The translations under genes were made by a program, and so were the position numbers. Below are positions 13,025 through 37,700 of a DNA stretch of 64,000 bases, piece after piece; positions within the stretch are counted from its first letter, which is position 1; every line of letters begins with the position of its first letter. The DNA comes from Apricaphanius iberus (Eukaryota > Chordata > Actinopteri > Cyprinodontiformes > Aphaniidae), in NCBI GenBank assembly GCA_028564705.1, contig JAPXFQ010002747.1:372001-436000 (forward strand), read 5' to 3'. Under the pieces are notes generated by a model. It searched no databases and was not told the DNA's origin. It saw only the letters and a program-made list of their open reading frames with translations.

Positions 13025-13985
13025 GGAATGACAGCATGCGACTAAACATTTTGTCACTGGTCCGATTGGGCAGGGGACCAGAAAAGATTACACAGTCCGA
13101 TATCTTTTTAGCAAACTTACACACCTAAGCAATACTAATTTTTGTGACCTTCAACTGGCGTGACCGGGTGTCATTACCACCAGCGTGAATGACAATTATA
13201 CTGTATTTATGCTTATCCTTAGCCAGCAGTTTCAGGTGGGATTTTAAGTTGCCTGTTCTGGCCCCTGGAAAACATTTGGCTATGGTCAATGGTGTCTCTA
13301 ATGCCGCATTTTGGACTATGGAACTGCCAATTACCAGAGTCTGTTTCTTAGTGGCTGCGTCACCAAGTGGGGAAAATCCGTTAGAAACGTGGAGAGGTTG
13401 CTGGTGCCCTTTGGGCTGGGAACTCGTGGCGACTGTGGCTCAGTGATAGAGTAGAGTTGGCTTGCAATTGGAGGGTTGTAGGTTCGATTTCAGCTTCCTC
13501 CAGTCACATGTCGATGTGTCCCTGGGCAAGGCACTTAACCCCAAAAACATCGTCCTACCGAGCCATGTTGGCTGTCGTGGTGTGAGTGTGAATGGGTGAA
13601 TGTGGCTTCAATGTAAAGTGCTTTGAGTGGTCAGTATGACTAGAAAAGCGCTATACAAGTTCAGTCCATTTACCATTTCATTTAACTTTGCTTTTTACGT
13701 ACCGTCACCCAGTCGACCTGAGATCCCAGCTGCGTGGATTCTGTTGGAGGACCGCTAGATGATTTTGTCCTTGTTGGCCTCAAATATTTACTAGATTCTC
13801 GACAGCGCAGAGTCGGGCCTTTAATTCAAGACGAAAATAATACGTTTATTACACTTACCATTATCACTAACGGAGGCGGTGGTGTAACTAAACATCTGAC
13901 ACAGAGAATAGGAGAGAGGAGCCACAGAGGGAGAAGAAGGAGAGCTAAAAGGAAGGCAGGTAGCCATAGTTGCTACGAAGCTAAG
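13025..13985 (-). pseudogene. Antisense 5' fragment of the same LINE family, split by a SINE
   Basis: Read on the minus strand, 13985-13690 and then 13430-13025 align with the plus-strand LINE at about 9850-10530, including the GGTCCTCCAACAGAA and ATGTTTTCCAGGGGCCAGAACAGG blocks. The interruption at 13431-13680 is a SINE. The two copies differ at many bases, so they are separate insertions rather than a recent inversion. Shadow frames at 13189-13446 and 13734-13997 are antisense. Confidence 0.75.
13431..13680 (+). mobile_element. tRNA-derived SINE nested in the antisense LINE
   Basis: The head has TGTGGCTCAGTGATAGAG (A box) and GTAGGTTCGATTTC (B box). The body has CCTGGGCAAGGCACTTAACCCC and the tail AAAGTGCTTTGAGTGG...AAAAGCGCTATACAAG...TCCATTTACC, the usual form of a common percomorph SINE. 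Confidence 0.8.
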
Positions 13986-16399
13986 CTAACGAGCTAGCAA
14001 GATCTTAGCACACGAGAAAAACCGTTTGAAACACAAAGGGTTCCCAAAACATAAAGTAACAAACTGGAAATAAGTGTAGTAGTGTGCTTGTGTGTTAAAA
14101 TGACTTAGAAAGACCTCTACACAAAGAAAAATAGATCAATCGAAGAGTATCTGAGCACCAAACGCCAAGCAGCTTCACAGAGCTCAGCAGTGACAACAAG
14201 AAGTGACGCAACAAGTGTTGCAATACTCACAATGTCCACCCCAATCTATCTATAAAGCTAACTTTATTCAGCCAGCTAACTGAAAAAAAAAAGATTCACA
14301 AAGTGTAGTTTCAGATTACTTCGTAATCGATTCCATGTCCCAAAAAGAAAGAAAATGTAATATATCATGAGAATAGAAAAAAATTAATCAATTATGTAAA
14401 TCTTTCTTAGCAACATAAACTATCCATTACCTATTAACTCTAAAAATGATTGAAAAATTACAGAAATTTAATCAGTGAGAAATATTGCCTATAGTGTGCT
14501 TAAAAAACGTTAGATGAATCAAGGTCCAAATTTTAAAAAAGTGACACAACCTAACAAAATATGAACTAAACACATCTAAATACAACATGTAGGCCTGGTA
14601 AACTTTCATCTGGGCAAGTCTGTCAAATCTCTCAATAAAATCAACCACCCATCAAAAGTTTTTTTTTTTAGGTAGCCTTTGGAGATGGAAATGTGTCCAG
14701 TAGAGAGGAAGCTCAGACAAAAAATAACAGATGACTTAGAATGTGTGAGCGGGAGATAGGGTCTAATATATTGGTTATCAGCAAATCATAGAGGTATTAC
14801 GCACATCCTGAAAAACTTTCGGAAATGTCCCTCTTTACTGTAACTGAAAATGTTTCATATGAGTCATATGCTGTAATGTTCGTCATACTCAGATATCTCA
14901 GTTTAAAGTGAAGGCTAGAAAAGGCACTTATATACATTTATCTGACAATGTGATCCTTGCAAACCATAGTGTTTAAAATCAAAGTAAATGTGTTAAAATC
15001 TATTTCTTTCGGTGCAAAGATAAAGTGCATAAAAATTAATATACATATACAAAAAAAGTTCCCCGTCCAATCGTTGCGATGTAGTGAGGGTTTGACTAAG
15101 ATTACTTCATGTTTGTGTCAACCCTACCCAAAAAAAAAAAGATTTCATGTTCCCATACCCTTTGAACTCTAATGTCTCAATAAATAAAAATCTTTCAATT
15201 CTTTAAGATGCACTTTATTCATGTTGACATTTATGTTCTAGTACACCATGGTTCTTTGGCCCCATTTTTGATCCAAATTAGCTTCCTCACTAACATATCA
15301 CTGCTTTCCTGATTGAACGTAACAAAAACAATGTGGTCTATTTCTGGTTGCAACCCTCCTGCAGTTCACATATAGAGAGAGATACAAACCACAAAGAGAA
15401 GCGACATACTGGCGAGACTTGCTGCCTTCCGCTGCTCCATTGTTACAAACTGAAACGGATGCATTTTGTCAACCCAGTTTAATGCTCACTTGGGTTAAAA
15501 TAGCACATAAAAAATAGATGGTTGCAATACGTAACTTTGTCTGGGCAGTTGTTTTAGTCTTTTTAAAAATTGCAGTATGAAAGTAAAGCAAACTAAATGG
15601 AAAAAAAATTTCTCCTAAAAACTGAACTTGGATTTTCATCATTTACATGGTTACCCACCACTGTGCACACTGTGTTGTGTGCTTGACAGGCTTATTATAG
15701 GGAACATAGGCCGCGCAATCAAATAAGAAGTACCCACATGAGATGAGTAATTCAGTATGTGTGTATACATAATATAAAAACTACCTTCTCACCAACCCCT
15801 CTTTCCCCTGGATGGGGTGGGTGGCTCTTCATCTCAAGCGCAGAACATCTGAACATCTTCTCAGACCTGGACACCACACCCATCTCGCTATCCGTGCGCT
15901 GCCAGCATAGTGAGAAGAGTTAAGGAGGCATGGAGCTTATCTCTGAAACACAGACTGCCAGTAGCAGACCACTGCCGCTTAACCACTCAGTGTGTTTACA
16001 TGCGGCAAGAGAAAAATCTAATTATTACCTTAGTCCGAATTAAATCAGACTTTCGAAATGCATATATACATTTTAGACCGACTTAAATCAAATAGAACTT
16101 GAATATTACAAATCAGACTAAGCTACTCAGATAATGGAATTGGAAATTACTTTGCAGCCCCGCTCGGCTTTCTGTTGATGCTATTGATGTCCATTTTCTG
16201 CCCGCAGTTCCACTACAGATACAATATATGGAAACCACCTGCTAAGCCCCACCCACCATTATCATTAGCCAATCTACACAGTGCATTGCCGCCTGCTGCC
16301 AATTATTGCCTGTCAATTCAATAAAATGACATTTAAGGGAGACAATCACGAGAGTCCATTTTTTGTAAACAACCATTAATTTATTCTGATTGGACAATC
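13986..16399. other. Non-coding sequence; probable repeat remnant at its right end
   Basis: No gene seen. From about 15989 TGTGTTTACATGCGGC with TTAGTCCGAATTAAATCAGAC resembles the end of a hAT-like fish repeat, but no partner end is certain. Confidence 0.35.
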
Positions 16400-16682
16400 A
16401 TGAAAATTGAGAGCCTGTGAATATTCTCATTCATCCAGGACATGGTTATCTCAAGGAAATTTCAATCAAACGCAACTGGACTTGGTAATTTGTCTTGGAA
16501 GACGTTTCACCTCTTATCCAAGAGGCTTCATCAGTTCATGCTCGCCACTGACCAGGCTGGGACTGGTCAGTGGCGAGCATGAACTGATGAAGCCTCTTGG
16601 ATAAGAGGTGAAACGTCTTCCAAGACAAATTACCAAGTCCAGTTGCGTTTGATTGAAATTTCCTTGAGATGAAAATTGAGAG
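16400..16682. mobile_element. Insertion made of a perfect 108-bp inverted repeat, flanked by 14-bp direct repeats
   Basis: Arms 16448-16555 and 16563-16670 are exact reverse complements with a 7-base loop (GCTGGGA). The direct repeat ATGAAAATTGAGAG occurs at 16400-16413 and 16669-16682, as expected of a target-site duplication from target-primed reverse transcription. The single-copy part (CTCATTCATCCAGGACATGG) and the block AAGACGTTTCACCTCTTATC resemble a common teleost retroelement 3' region; the family name is not certain. ORFs across it on both strands come from the palindrome. Confidence 0.8.
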
Positions 16683-17073
16683 TAAGGTCTTATGTTGGAT
16701 TTTATATGTTGTGGAAAAAAACTGTTCTGCTGGCAGAGGGCCCCTGGGCACGTGCCCAAGTTGCCCAAATGGTATATTCGGGTCAGTGCATAACACTAAT
16801 GAAAATTGAAATATAATTAATGTCAAAAACAGATTTTTTTTTGTCCCCTCAGTCAAAATCACGAGAGAATGTTTAGCCCATAAGGCGAGACGTGAAACAA
16901 TGATCCAGAGCACAAGAGGAGATCCATCTCTGAATGCTTCTCCCCAGGAAGGTTTCTTTTCAAATGGCCTAGTGAAAATCCAGACTTCAATGCAGCTGAG
17001 ATGCTGTGACAAGACCTTATACAGGCAGACTGGTGCCTAAGATGGCACAACCACTCATTGGTAGGAATGCACC

Positions 17074-17433
17074 AATACCGATACTGGTATCGAGTATCGG
17101 GGCCGATACTGTTCTTATGTACTGTATCGTGTCGGTTAAAGTCAACCAATACCATGAACCGATACTTAACGTGTAAACTCTGCAACAATTTCACAGGAGA
17201 TGTTTATTTATCACTTGAAATTTCTCTTTTGTGGTAATTTTGATTATTTATGTTTTTATCTAATGCATTCATATATATTGTAACAAGCAGAGAAGAAAAT
17301 AAAACCTGTCTTCCAATTCATTGCAATTTTTTTTGTCTGTTAAAAATATCAGTATTGGTACTCAGTATCGGCAAGTAATCAAATCTAAGTATCGGTATTG
17401 TATCAGCTTGAAAAAAGTGGTATCATTGCATCC
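17074..17433. mobile_element. hAT-type MITE
   Basis: The left end TAGGAATGCACCAATACCGATAC and the right end GTGGTATCATTGCATCCCTA are inverted repeats, with internal GTATCGG repeats on both strands. Candidate 8-bp flanks CTCATTGG and CATATTCG agree only in part, so the target duplication is decayed. Confidence 0.7.
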
Positions 17434-18559
17434 CTACATATTCGGATTAATGAGCCTCACATAGCAAAGGATTGATTTTAAAAAAGTGATCATTGAAATC
17501 TAAAATTGTTATTTAAGAACTACTTTCAGTACAGTTCCTTGTTGTATTTCTCTCAAATAAAAACATAAGGAAAAAATCACAGGTTGAAGAAAGCTGTAAG
17601 GAGGTAATGAGGATACTTTTTTGCATTACTTTATTAGTGAAACAATCTCAATATGGTGTGATACAAGCAAGACCCAGGTCAGTAACCATGATGAATATGT
17701 CAAGTGCTCATAGTTGAGAACAAATTATCAAAAGGCACTTCAGAAAAGCAAAACTTTGTAACATAAAGAAATATATTTCTGGGACTCAAGGTGTAGCCAT
17801 GCATCTTTTAAAAAAGCATCCCCCTCATGCAGGAAAACCTAAATACTTCAAACAGGAAATCACCATAGTAGTTCTGCTTCTGTGGCTCTTGTAATTTCCT
17901 GTCAAAGTATGCATGACTACCTTTTCTGTAGCAGGAACAGATACGGGCACAAATACATTCTTTAAAAATGATACAACATGAGGCCGGCAAATTTTTGCCC
18001 CACTGTATGTACATATAAATACAGGGTACCCAATAAGTTTCCATGCATATGTTTTTTACATTGTATTTTTTTTCTTATTTTAAATACCTTTGAATAAAGA
18101 GTGCTGAATTGAAATCATCAGAAAGGCATAAAGATGTATTTCAGATGCTGTCATGTAGAACATATTAGATAAATAAGAATCTTATGTTTTGTTTTTCAGA
18201 TAAAAACTATATTTTTTCCTCTGTATGGAGATGTACAGGACAACCTGTTTATTACCTCAATGGCTATATTCTTACTTAAATTAAATGTAAAACCTGCCCT
18301 CTAGTGGTGGTTCAAGGATGGTCCTTCTGATTAACTGGATTTCTAAATAAACAAATGCAGAACCAAGTTACTCAGCAGCTCCAATTAAGACTTTTAAATA
18401 AGGAAACATGTGCCAAGGCAGACAAGTAGACTGGCCTCAGGTCTTCCCCTTTTCCTGCTTACCACTTGCTTTTCCTAAGCAACAGTCAGCTAATCTGCTG
18501 TACTCCATGTAGTCCCAAGAAAACAGATTAGAAAACTCTGCACCTCCTTCAAATGTACC
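17434..18559. other. Upstream region of pfkfb1
   Basis: No repeat family recognised. It probably contains the liver promoter and 5' UTR, but I could not place a transcription start. Confidence 0.35.
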
Positions 18560-32547
<13,988 letters not shown>

Positions 32548-32900
32548 AGACACCTCTGGGAGAAATGGACTACAGCTATGTTGAACTGAAAACTTTTATG
32601 CTGATTCTTAGCAAGTCACTTTAATGTTTTAGAAGTGTAAACGGAGAAGGAATGGATCAAGACAGAAGTCCTGGAGAAGATGGAACACGTTAATTCGGAC
32701 TGAAATGGGCCTCCATCTCAATATTCGACAAAGGACAAAACCTACAAGTGTGAAATGTTCCAGTGTCTTATCTGTCTGGATGATGTTTTTGATTTTCTTG
32801 AACACATCACACATCTTTTGCCTAACATTACAGAGAAACATGCAATTTGTGTGGAGGTTTAGTGGAGCTAGAAATAAAGTTAAAGCACTTCCGTTGGCTC
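32548..32900 (+). other. pfkfb1: pfkfb1 3' UTR with poly(A) signal
   Basis: The sequence after the TAA stop carries AATAAA at 32873-32878, the first good poly(A) signal downstream, giving a 3' UTR of about 350 nt. The transcript end is inferred. Confidence 0.5.
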
Positions 32901-32908
32901 TTCATAAA

Positions 32909-32943
32909 AACCTGTTTACATTAATGATTAATGTAAACAGGTT
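32909..32943. promoter_or_regulatory. 35-bp perfect palindrome with forkhead and HNF1-like cores
   Basis: Two 17-base arms around one G form AACCTGTTTACATTAAT/G/ and its reverse complement. The arms contain TGTTTAC and GTAAACA, the forkhead consensus on both strands, and the centre TTAATGATTAA matches the core of the palindromic HNF1 consensus. It sits about 30 bases after the pfkfb1 poly(A) signal. Binding is inference from motif match only; it could simply be a hairpin at the transcript end. Confidence 0.4.
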
Positions 32944-32962
32944 ATCAAAACAAACGAGGTAT

Positions 32963-33085
32963 AAGTTGAATTGAATAATCCTTTATTGTCCCACGAGGGG
33001 AAATTCTGTTTTGCAGTACAATCTGTCCAGATCCAGGTCACTGTTGGGCAGTGCAGCCGCTTGTATGTGGCGCTCCCATGTATTG
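32963..33085. repeat. Short repeat sharing a core with 27776-27900
   Basis: Starts TTGAATTGAATAATCCTTTATTGTCCC and contains CAGTACAATCTGTCC...CACTGTTGGGCAGTGCAGCC...GGCGCTCCCA. It lies right after the 35-bp palindrome downstream of pfkfb1. Confidence 0.65.
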
Positions 33086-33446
33086 AATAATTGATTATAT
33101 TTATTTTTTTTCTCTCTGAGTAAATGATAAAAGCCAGGTTGTTTGATATGAAACATACAATTATACATAAATATATGCAGAAATTAAATTGAATGAAGCC
33201 TTTTATGTAAGCTAATTGTCTTAACATACTCATAGTCAGTACATTAAGAAATATACTATCAAATGTTTAAGAGTTTGTCATGTTTAAACCCACATATGTC
33301 AATATGGTTTACTCTGATTTTACTGTACATATGGATAATTAAATGTATCCCTGGACTTTTACTGGATCGTTCTAACAAATGCCACATCTGCTGCACGTTG
33401 TTCTCCTGGTGAAAAATAAATGTCTGCCTCAGTCTTTGGTCTAGCT

Positions 33447-33640
33447 AACACTTTTTTCCAGGACTGCCCTGTATTTAGTTTCAACCTTCTTCTTGTCAGC
33501 TCTGTCCAGCATCCATGCTAAAGAAAATCATCTGAACATGATGCTGCCACCACCATGTTGGACAGTGTGGATGGTGTGATGTGGGTGAGTTGTGTCCCAC
33601 CTTGTGTTTTCCATGCTTTGGGTTTCATTAAGGAAGAACA
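33447..33640 (-). pseudogene. Tc1-like transposase fragment in the pfkfb1-itih6 spacer
   Basis: TTTTCCAGGACTGCCCTGTATTTAG...AACATGATGCTGCCACCACCATG is the reverse strand of a Tc1 transposase (HHVGGGSIMF-like). A small piece of a related copy is seen at about 61978-62035. Confidence 0.6.
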
Positions 33641-33816
33641 GAGTATCCTACTCAGCTACAATGCCCTGTTGGAGCGTTGATTCAGATTATGCTCACAGTG
33701 ATCAAGCATCCTCCATGTCCTTCAAATCAACTTTTTACTTTCTTTAATATATAAAGTACTCTTACATCAGTAGTTTTGTTCTTTTTGTGTCTCTTCTCTG
33801 TCTTCTCAAACCCCCA

Positions 33817-34128
33817 GACGGTTGTGGCAGATGACCACTTATAGCCTACTGAGACAGATTCTGCTGGAGGTTTCTTCCTGTTAAAGGGGATTTTTTTCCT
33901 ATGCACTGTTGCTATATGTTTGTTAGGTTTGAGGAATTACTGTGGTTTGGGTCTGCATGTCTTCGGGCACAACGTCACATCAACGACTCAAGGCAATCTG
34001 CTGGGTTTCCTTAAAATAAAAAACTTTTAACTGACTGGAATGTTTGTATAATTGTGTTGACTTTTTTTGTAAAGTGCCTTGAGATGACATCTGTTACGAA
34101 GTGGCGTTAAATGAATTGAATTGAATCA
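33817..34128 (+). mobile_element. 3' tail of an L2-like retroelement
   Basis: CAGACGGTTGTGGCAGATGACC...TTCTGCTGGAGGTTTCTTCC...AAAGTGCCTTGAGATGAC...GAATTGAATTGAA is a frequent teleost retroelement tail with its GAATT simple-repeat end. Confidence 0.75.
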
Positions 34129-34389
34129 AAGGGTGGTGGTTAACATTTTTAGATTGGGTATGATGTGGGTTGTGTGATGGACAACATGCCATTCCATCAT
34201 AGTCAGATTTTTTTTTAAATTATATATATATATATTATAAATAGGGAAAACTAAATATAATTTTCCTTCCACTTTGCAATTATGTGTCACATTACAGAAT
34301 CCATGAAATTACATTGACATTTAGGGACTGTAACATCACTAAATGTGATTCATTTATGTTTGGGGTGCAGGGGGAATCTGTTGAATGAG

Positions 34390-34796
34390 TAGCCCACTGC
34401 AATGGGAGGAGAGGGAGGCGGGGGTGTTTTCATCCGAAGCCTTGGAGCAGGATTCCAGTGACCCCTCATTTTTCTTAGACCTCGGTGGCAGCATGTGTGA
34501 ACTCGACCTGCGAGCTACGCTCCTCAACCCAGCGGGACTGGCGCAAATCTCCTTCTGAACTTTTTTTTGGGGGGAAGCGGGAAGATTTCTACCTCTTACG
34601 TACCGCAGGTGTAACTGTTCACATCAGATCACATTTGTAGGGCATATTCTCACATGGATCGAACCAGTTTGCGCTGCTGGTGGACGTGGACTGCTCCTGC
34701 TTTGCAGCTTGTGTAAAAATGTGCGGCGTGTGTCCGACGTGAGACCACGGGGACGTGTTTCTTCAATTTAAATCCAAAAGCTGAATCAATGCAAAT
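34390..34796 (+). promoter_or_regulatory. itih6: itih6 promoter/5' UTR region
   Basis: A locally GC-richer stretch with GGGAGGCGGGGG (GC-box-like, about 34414) precedes the itih6 start codon, in contrast to the AT-rich surroundings. No clear TATA box is seen at a fixed distance, so the transcription start is not assigned. Confidence 0.4.
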
Positions 34797-37700
34797 ATGA
34801 GGTTTTTAAAGATTCAGTGTTTTCTTTTTTGCGTTTATTACTGTGTGCAAGAGGGATTATCAGGGGGTTTTAAGGCGCACCTTGGAAATAATTTGTATTC
34901 TCAGGTAAGATGTTTAATTTTAATGCAATTTTCTGGAAGACGTCCGGACTTAGTAAACAAAGGAGTAATTTACATCTCATATAGGTTGTATAATATTCTC
35001 CCTGTGAAGGGTTTCCACCCCGCAGGCTGTTTATGTTTAAAGTCCCACCAATGCACAGGATATTTGGTAATGGACTGACACAGCAATGACTTGTGTGCAG
35101 AATTAACAGGAGGCTGGAGCGTGCAATCCAGGTCTGCTCATGTGTACAGTGAGAGCATTTATTTCCACTTGCGCTTCCCCTTCATCCATTCATGAAAGGC
35201 AAATTCTCTCTGTTTTGATACAATATCTTGACCTAACCCTTATTTGCTCAGATTGAGATTACTTTATAAAGGTGGCACAATTTGACCCCCTTTGTTATGC
35301 AATGTAGCATTTCTTGAACAATCTGATTCCAAAAAATATAATACTATATTACTGATGTTGTTTTTCTGACTTCTTTTGTTTCCTTCCCAGAGAACAAAAC
35401 GTCAAAGCAAACCAGCAAAACCAGTGGTAAGTTCTATCTGAGTTTATACTGCCAAGTTACTGGAGGTCAAGCACACAAAATACAATACAGTTTAAGGACC
35501 AAGTTTCAAAATTGTATAAAGTAGTTTCTGGGTATCCTGAGTCGCTCCACTGCGGCGTTCCCTTCAGTTTGCTTCAGGGATAACTATGAAATGAACAGTA
35601 ATCCTGTCTGTGTAGCACAAACCACTTTTTTTTTTAAATACCAGCATGTTGGAGACCTAATGTGGCTGTCCTCCTCCCTTATGTCGCCTCGTAATGGAGT
35701 CGTGTGGGTCACACCGACCAGATCAGGCGCCAAAATCCCACATGTAAACAAGGGAAGGGCACAGAAGTGATACTCTCAGATTGGCACATTTATTTTAAGA
35801 TTACAGTGCTTCCTTTCTGCTTATACACGTACTTAAATAGCTACTTTTGATATAAGTGACTCGATGTCTCCCAGAAAAAAAGTTAGTACTTATACAGTAT
35901 CTACACTGCCTAGCCAAAAAACAATCACCATGAAAGAAACAAAAAATGTATACACTCTAATTTAAGTGTTGAATCACCTTTTGCTTTGATTATGGCATGC
36001 ATTCTCTGAGGCATTATTTTGATAAGCTTCTACAATGTCACAAGATTTATTTCCATCCAGTGTTGCATACATTTTTCACCAATATCTTGCATTGATGATG
36101 GTAGAGTCTGACCGCTGCGACAAGCGTTCTCCAGCACATCCCAAAGATTCTCATTGGGATTAAGGTCTGGACTCTGTGGTGGCCAATCCATATGTGAAAA
36201 CGATGTATCATGTTCCCAAAACCCCTCTCTCACAATATGACCCTGCTGAATCATGGCATTGTTGTTTTGGAAAAAGCCAGTGCCATCAGGAAAGAAAAAA
36301 CCCATTGATGGAATAACCTGTTCATTCAGTTTATTCAGTCAGTAAGATAACCTCATTATTGGAGCACGTGCTGTTTCTGCACCTAGACTTCCGTAACTGC
36401 AGCAACCCCAGATCATGGTACTACCCCTACAGGCACTAGGCATGATGGGTTCATCACTTCATCTGCCTCTCTTCTTACCCTGATGCACCCATCACTCTGC
36501 AACAGGATAAATCTGGACTCAGCCCACATGACCCTCTTTCAATCTTTGTGTTCCCTTGTAAACTGAAGCCTTTTTTTGTAGGTTTGCCTCACTGATTACT
36601 GGTTTTCTTATTGGTTTCCTTTGATTCCCTTTGCACTGTGCACCTGGGAATGCTCTTTCTTTCATTATTAAACATAGCCCTGAGTTCTACTGTTGTTTTT
36701 CTTTGATTTGATTTCACCAAACGTTTAAGTAATTGCCGATCTCGATTATTCAGGATTTAATTCTTGCCACATATTTTTCGCGAAGACGATGGGTCCCCCA
36801 CTATTGTTCCACTTTTTAATAATGCGTTGGACAGTTCTTAACCCAATTTTAGTAATGTCCGCAATCTCATTAGATGTTTTCTCTGCTTGATGCATGCCAA
36901 CGATTTGATACTGGCTTACAGCTTATGAAAACCCAAAATTCTAAGTCTTAGAAAATTAAAATATTACATGAAATCAGTCAAACAAGAATTTTACATATTG
37001 AAATGTCAGACCTTTGAAAAGTATAATCATGCATAACTATGTGGTTTGGTCACCTTTTCATCAATTACTGCTTCAATGCGGAATGGCATGGATTCTATCA
37101 GCCTGTGGCTCTGCTGAGGTGATATGGAAGACCAGGATGCTTCATAGCGGCCTTCAGCTCTTCTCCAATGGTCTAATGCCTTTTCTTTTTCTCTTGGCAT
37201 TGCCCCTTAGATTCTCTATGAGGTTTAGCTCAGGCCAGTTTACTGGTCAATCAATCAGGTAATCCCATGGTCATTTAAAGAGGTTTTGGTAGTTTTGACA
37301 GAGTGGGCATGTGCCAAGTCCTGCTGCATAATGAAGTTAGCATCTCTATATTGCTTGTCTGTGGAAAGAAGCATGAAGTGCTCCAAATTGTACTGGTAGA
37401 TGGCTGACTGGACTTGATAAAGCACATTGGACAAACACAATCAGATGACATGGCTCCGCAAATCGTCAGAGACTGAGGATACTTTACACTGGATTTGAAG
37501 CATCTTGGATTGTGTGCCTCTCCATTCTTCCTCCAGACTCCAGGACCTTGGTTTCCAAATGAGTTGAAGATTTTCCATCAGAAAAGAGGACTTTGGGCCA
37601 CTGAGCAACAGATCAGCGGCTTGACAAGAGGAATAAGAGATTTGAATCCCATATCCAGGATCTGTCTCTGTGTCATGGCTCTTGATGCATTAACTCCAAC

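Noticed and set aside
16536..17012. 158-codon minus-strand frame
   Set aside because: It runs through the perfect palindrome and shares its peptide with frames on the other strand; no family motif or splice context.
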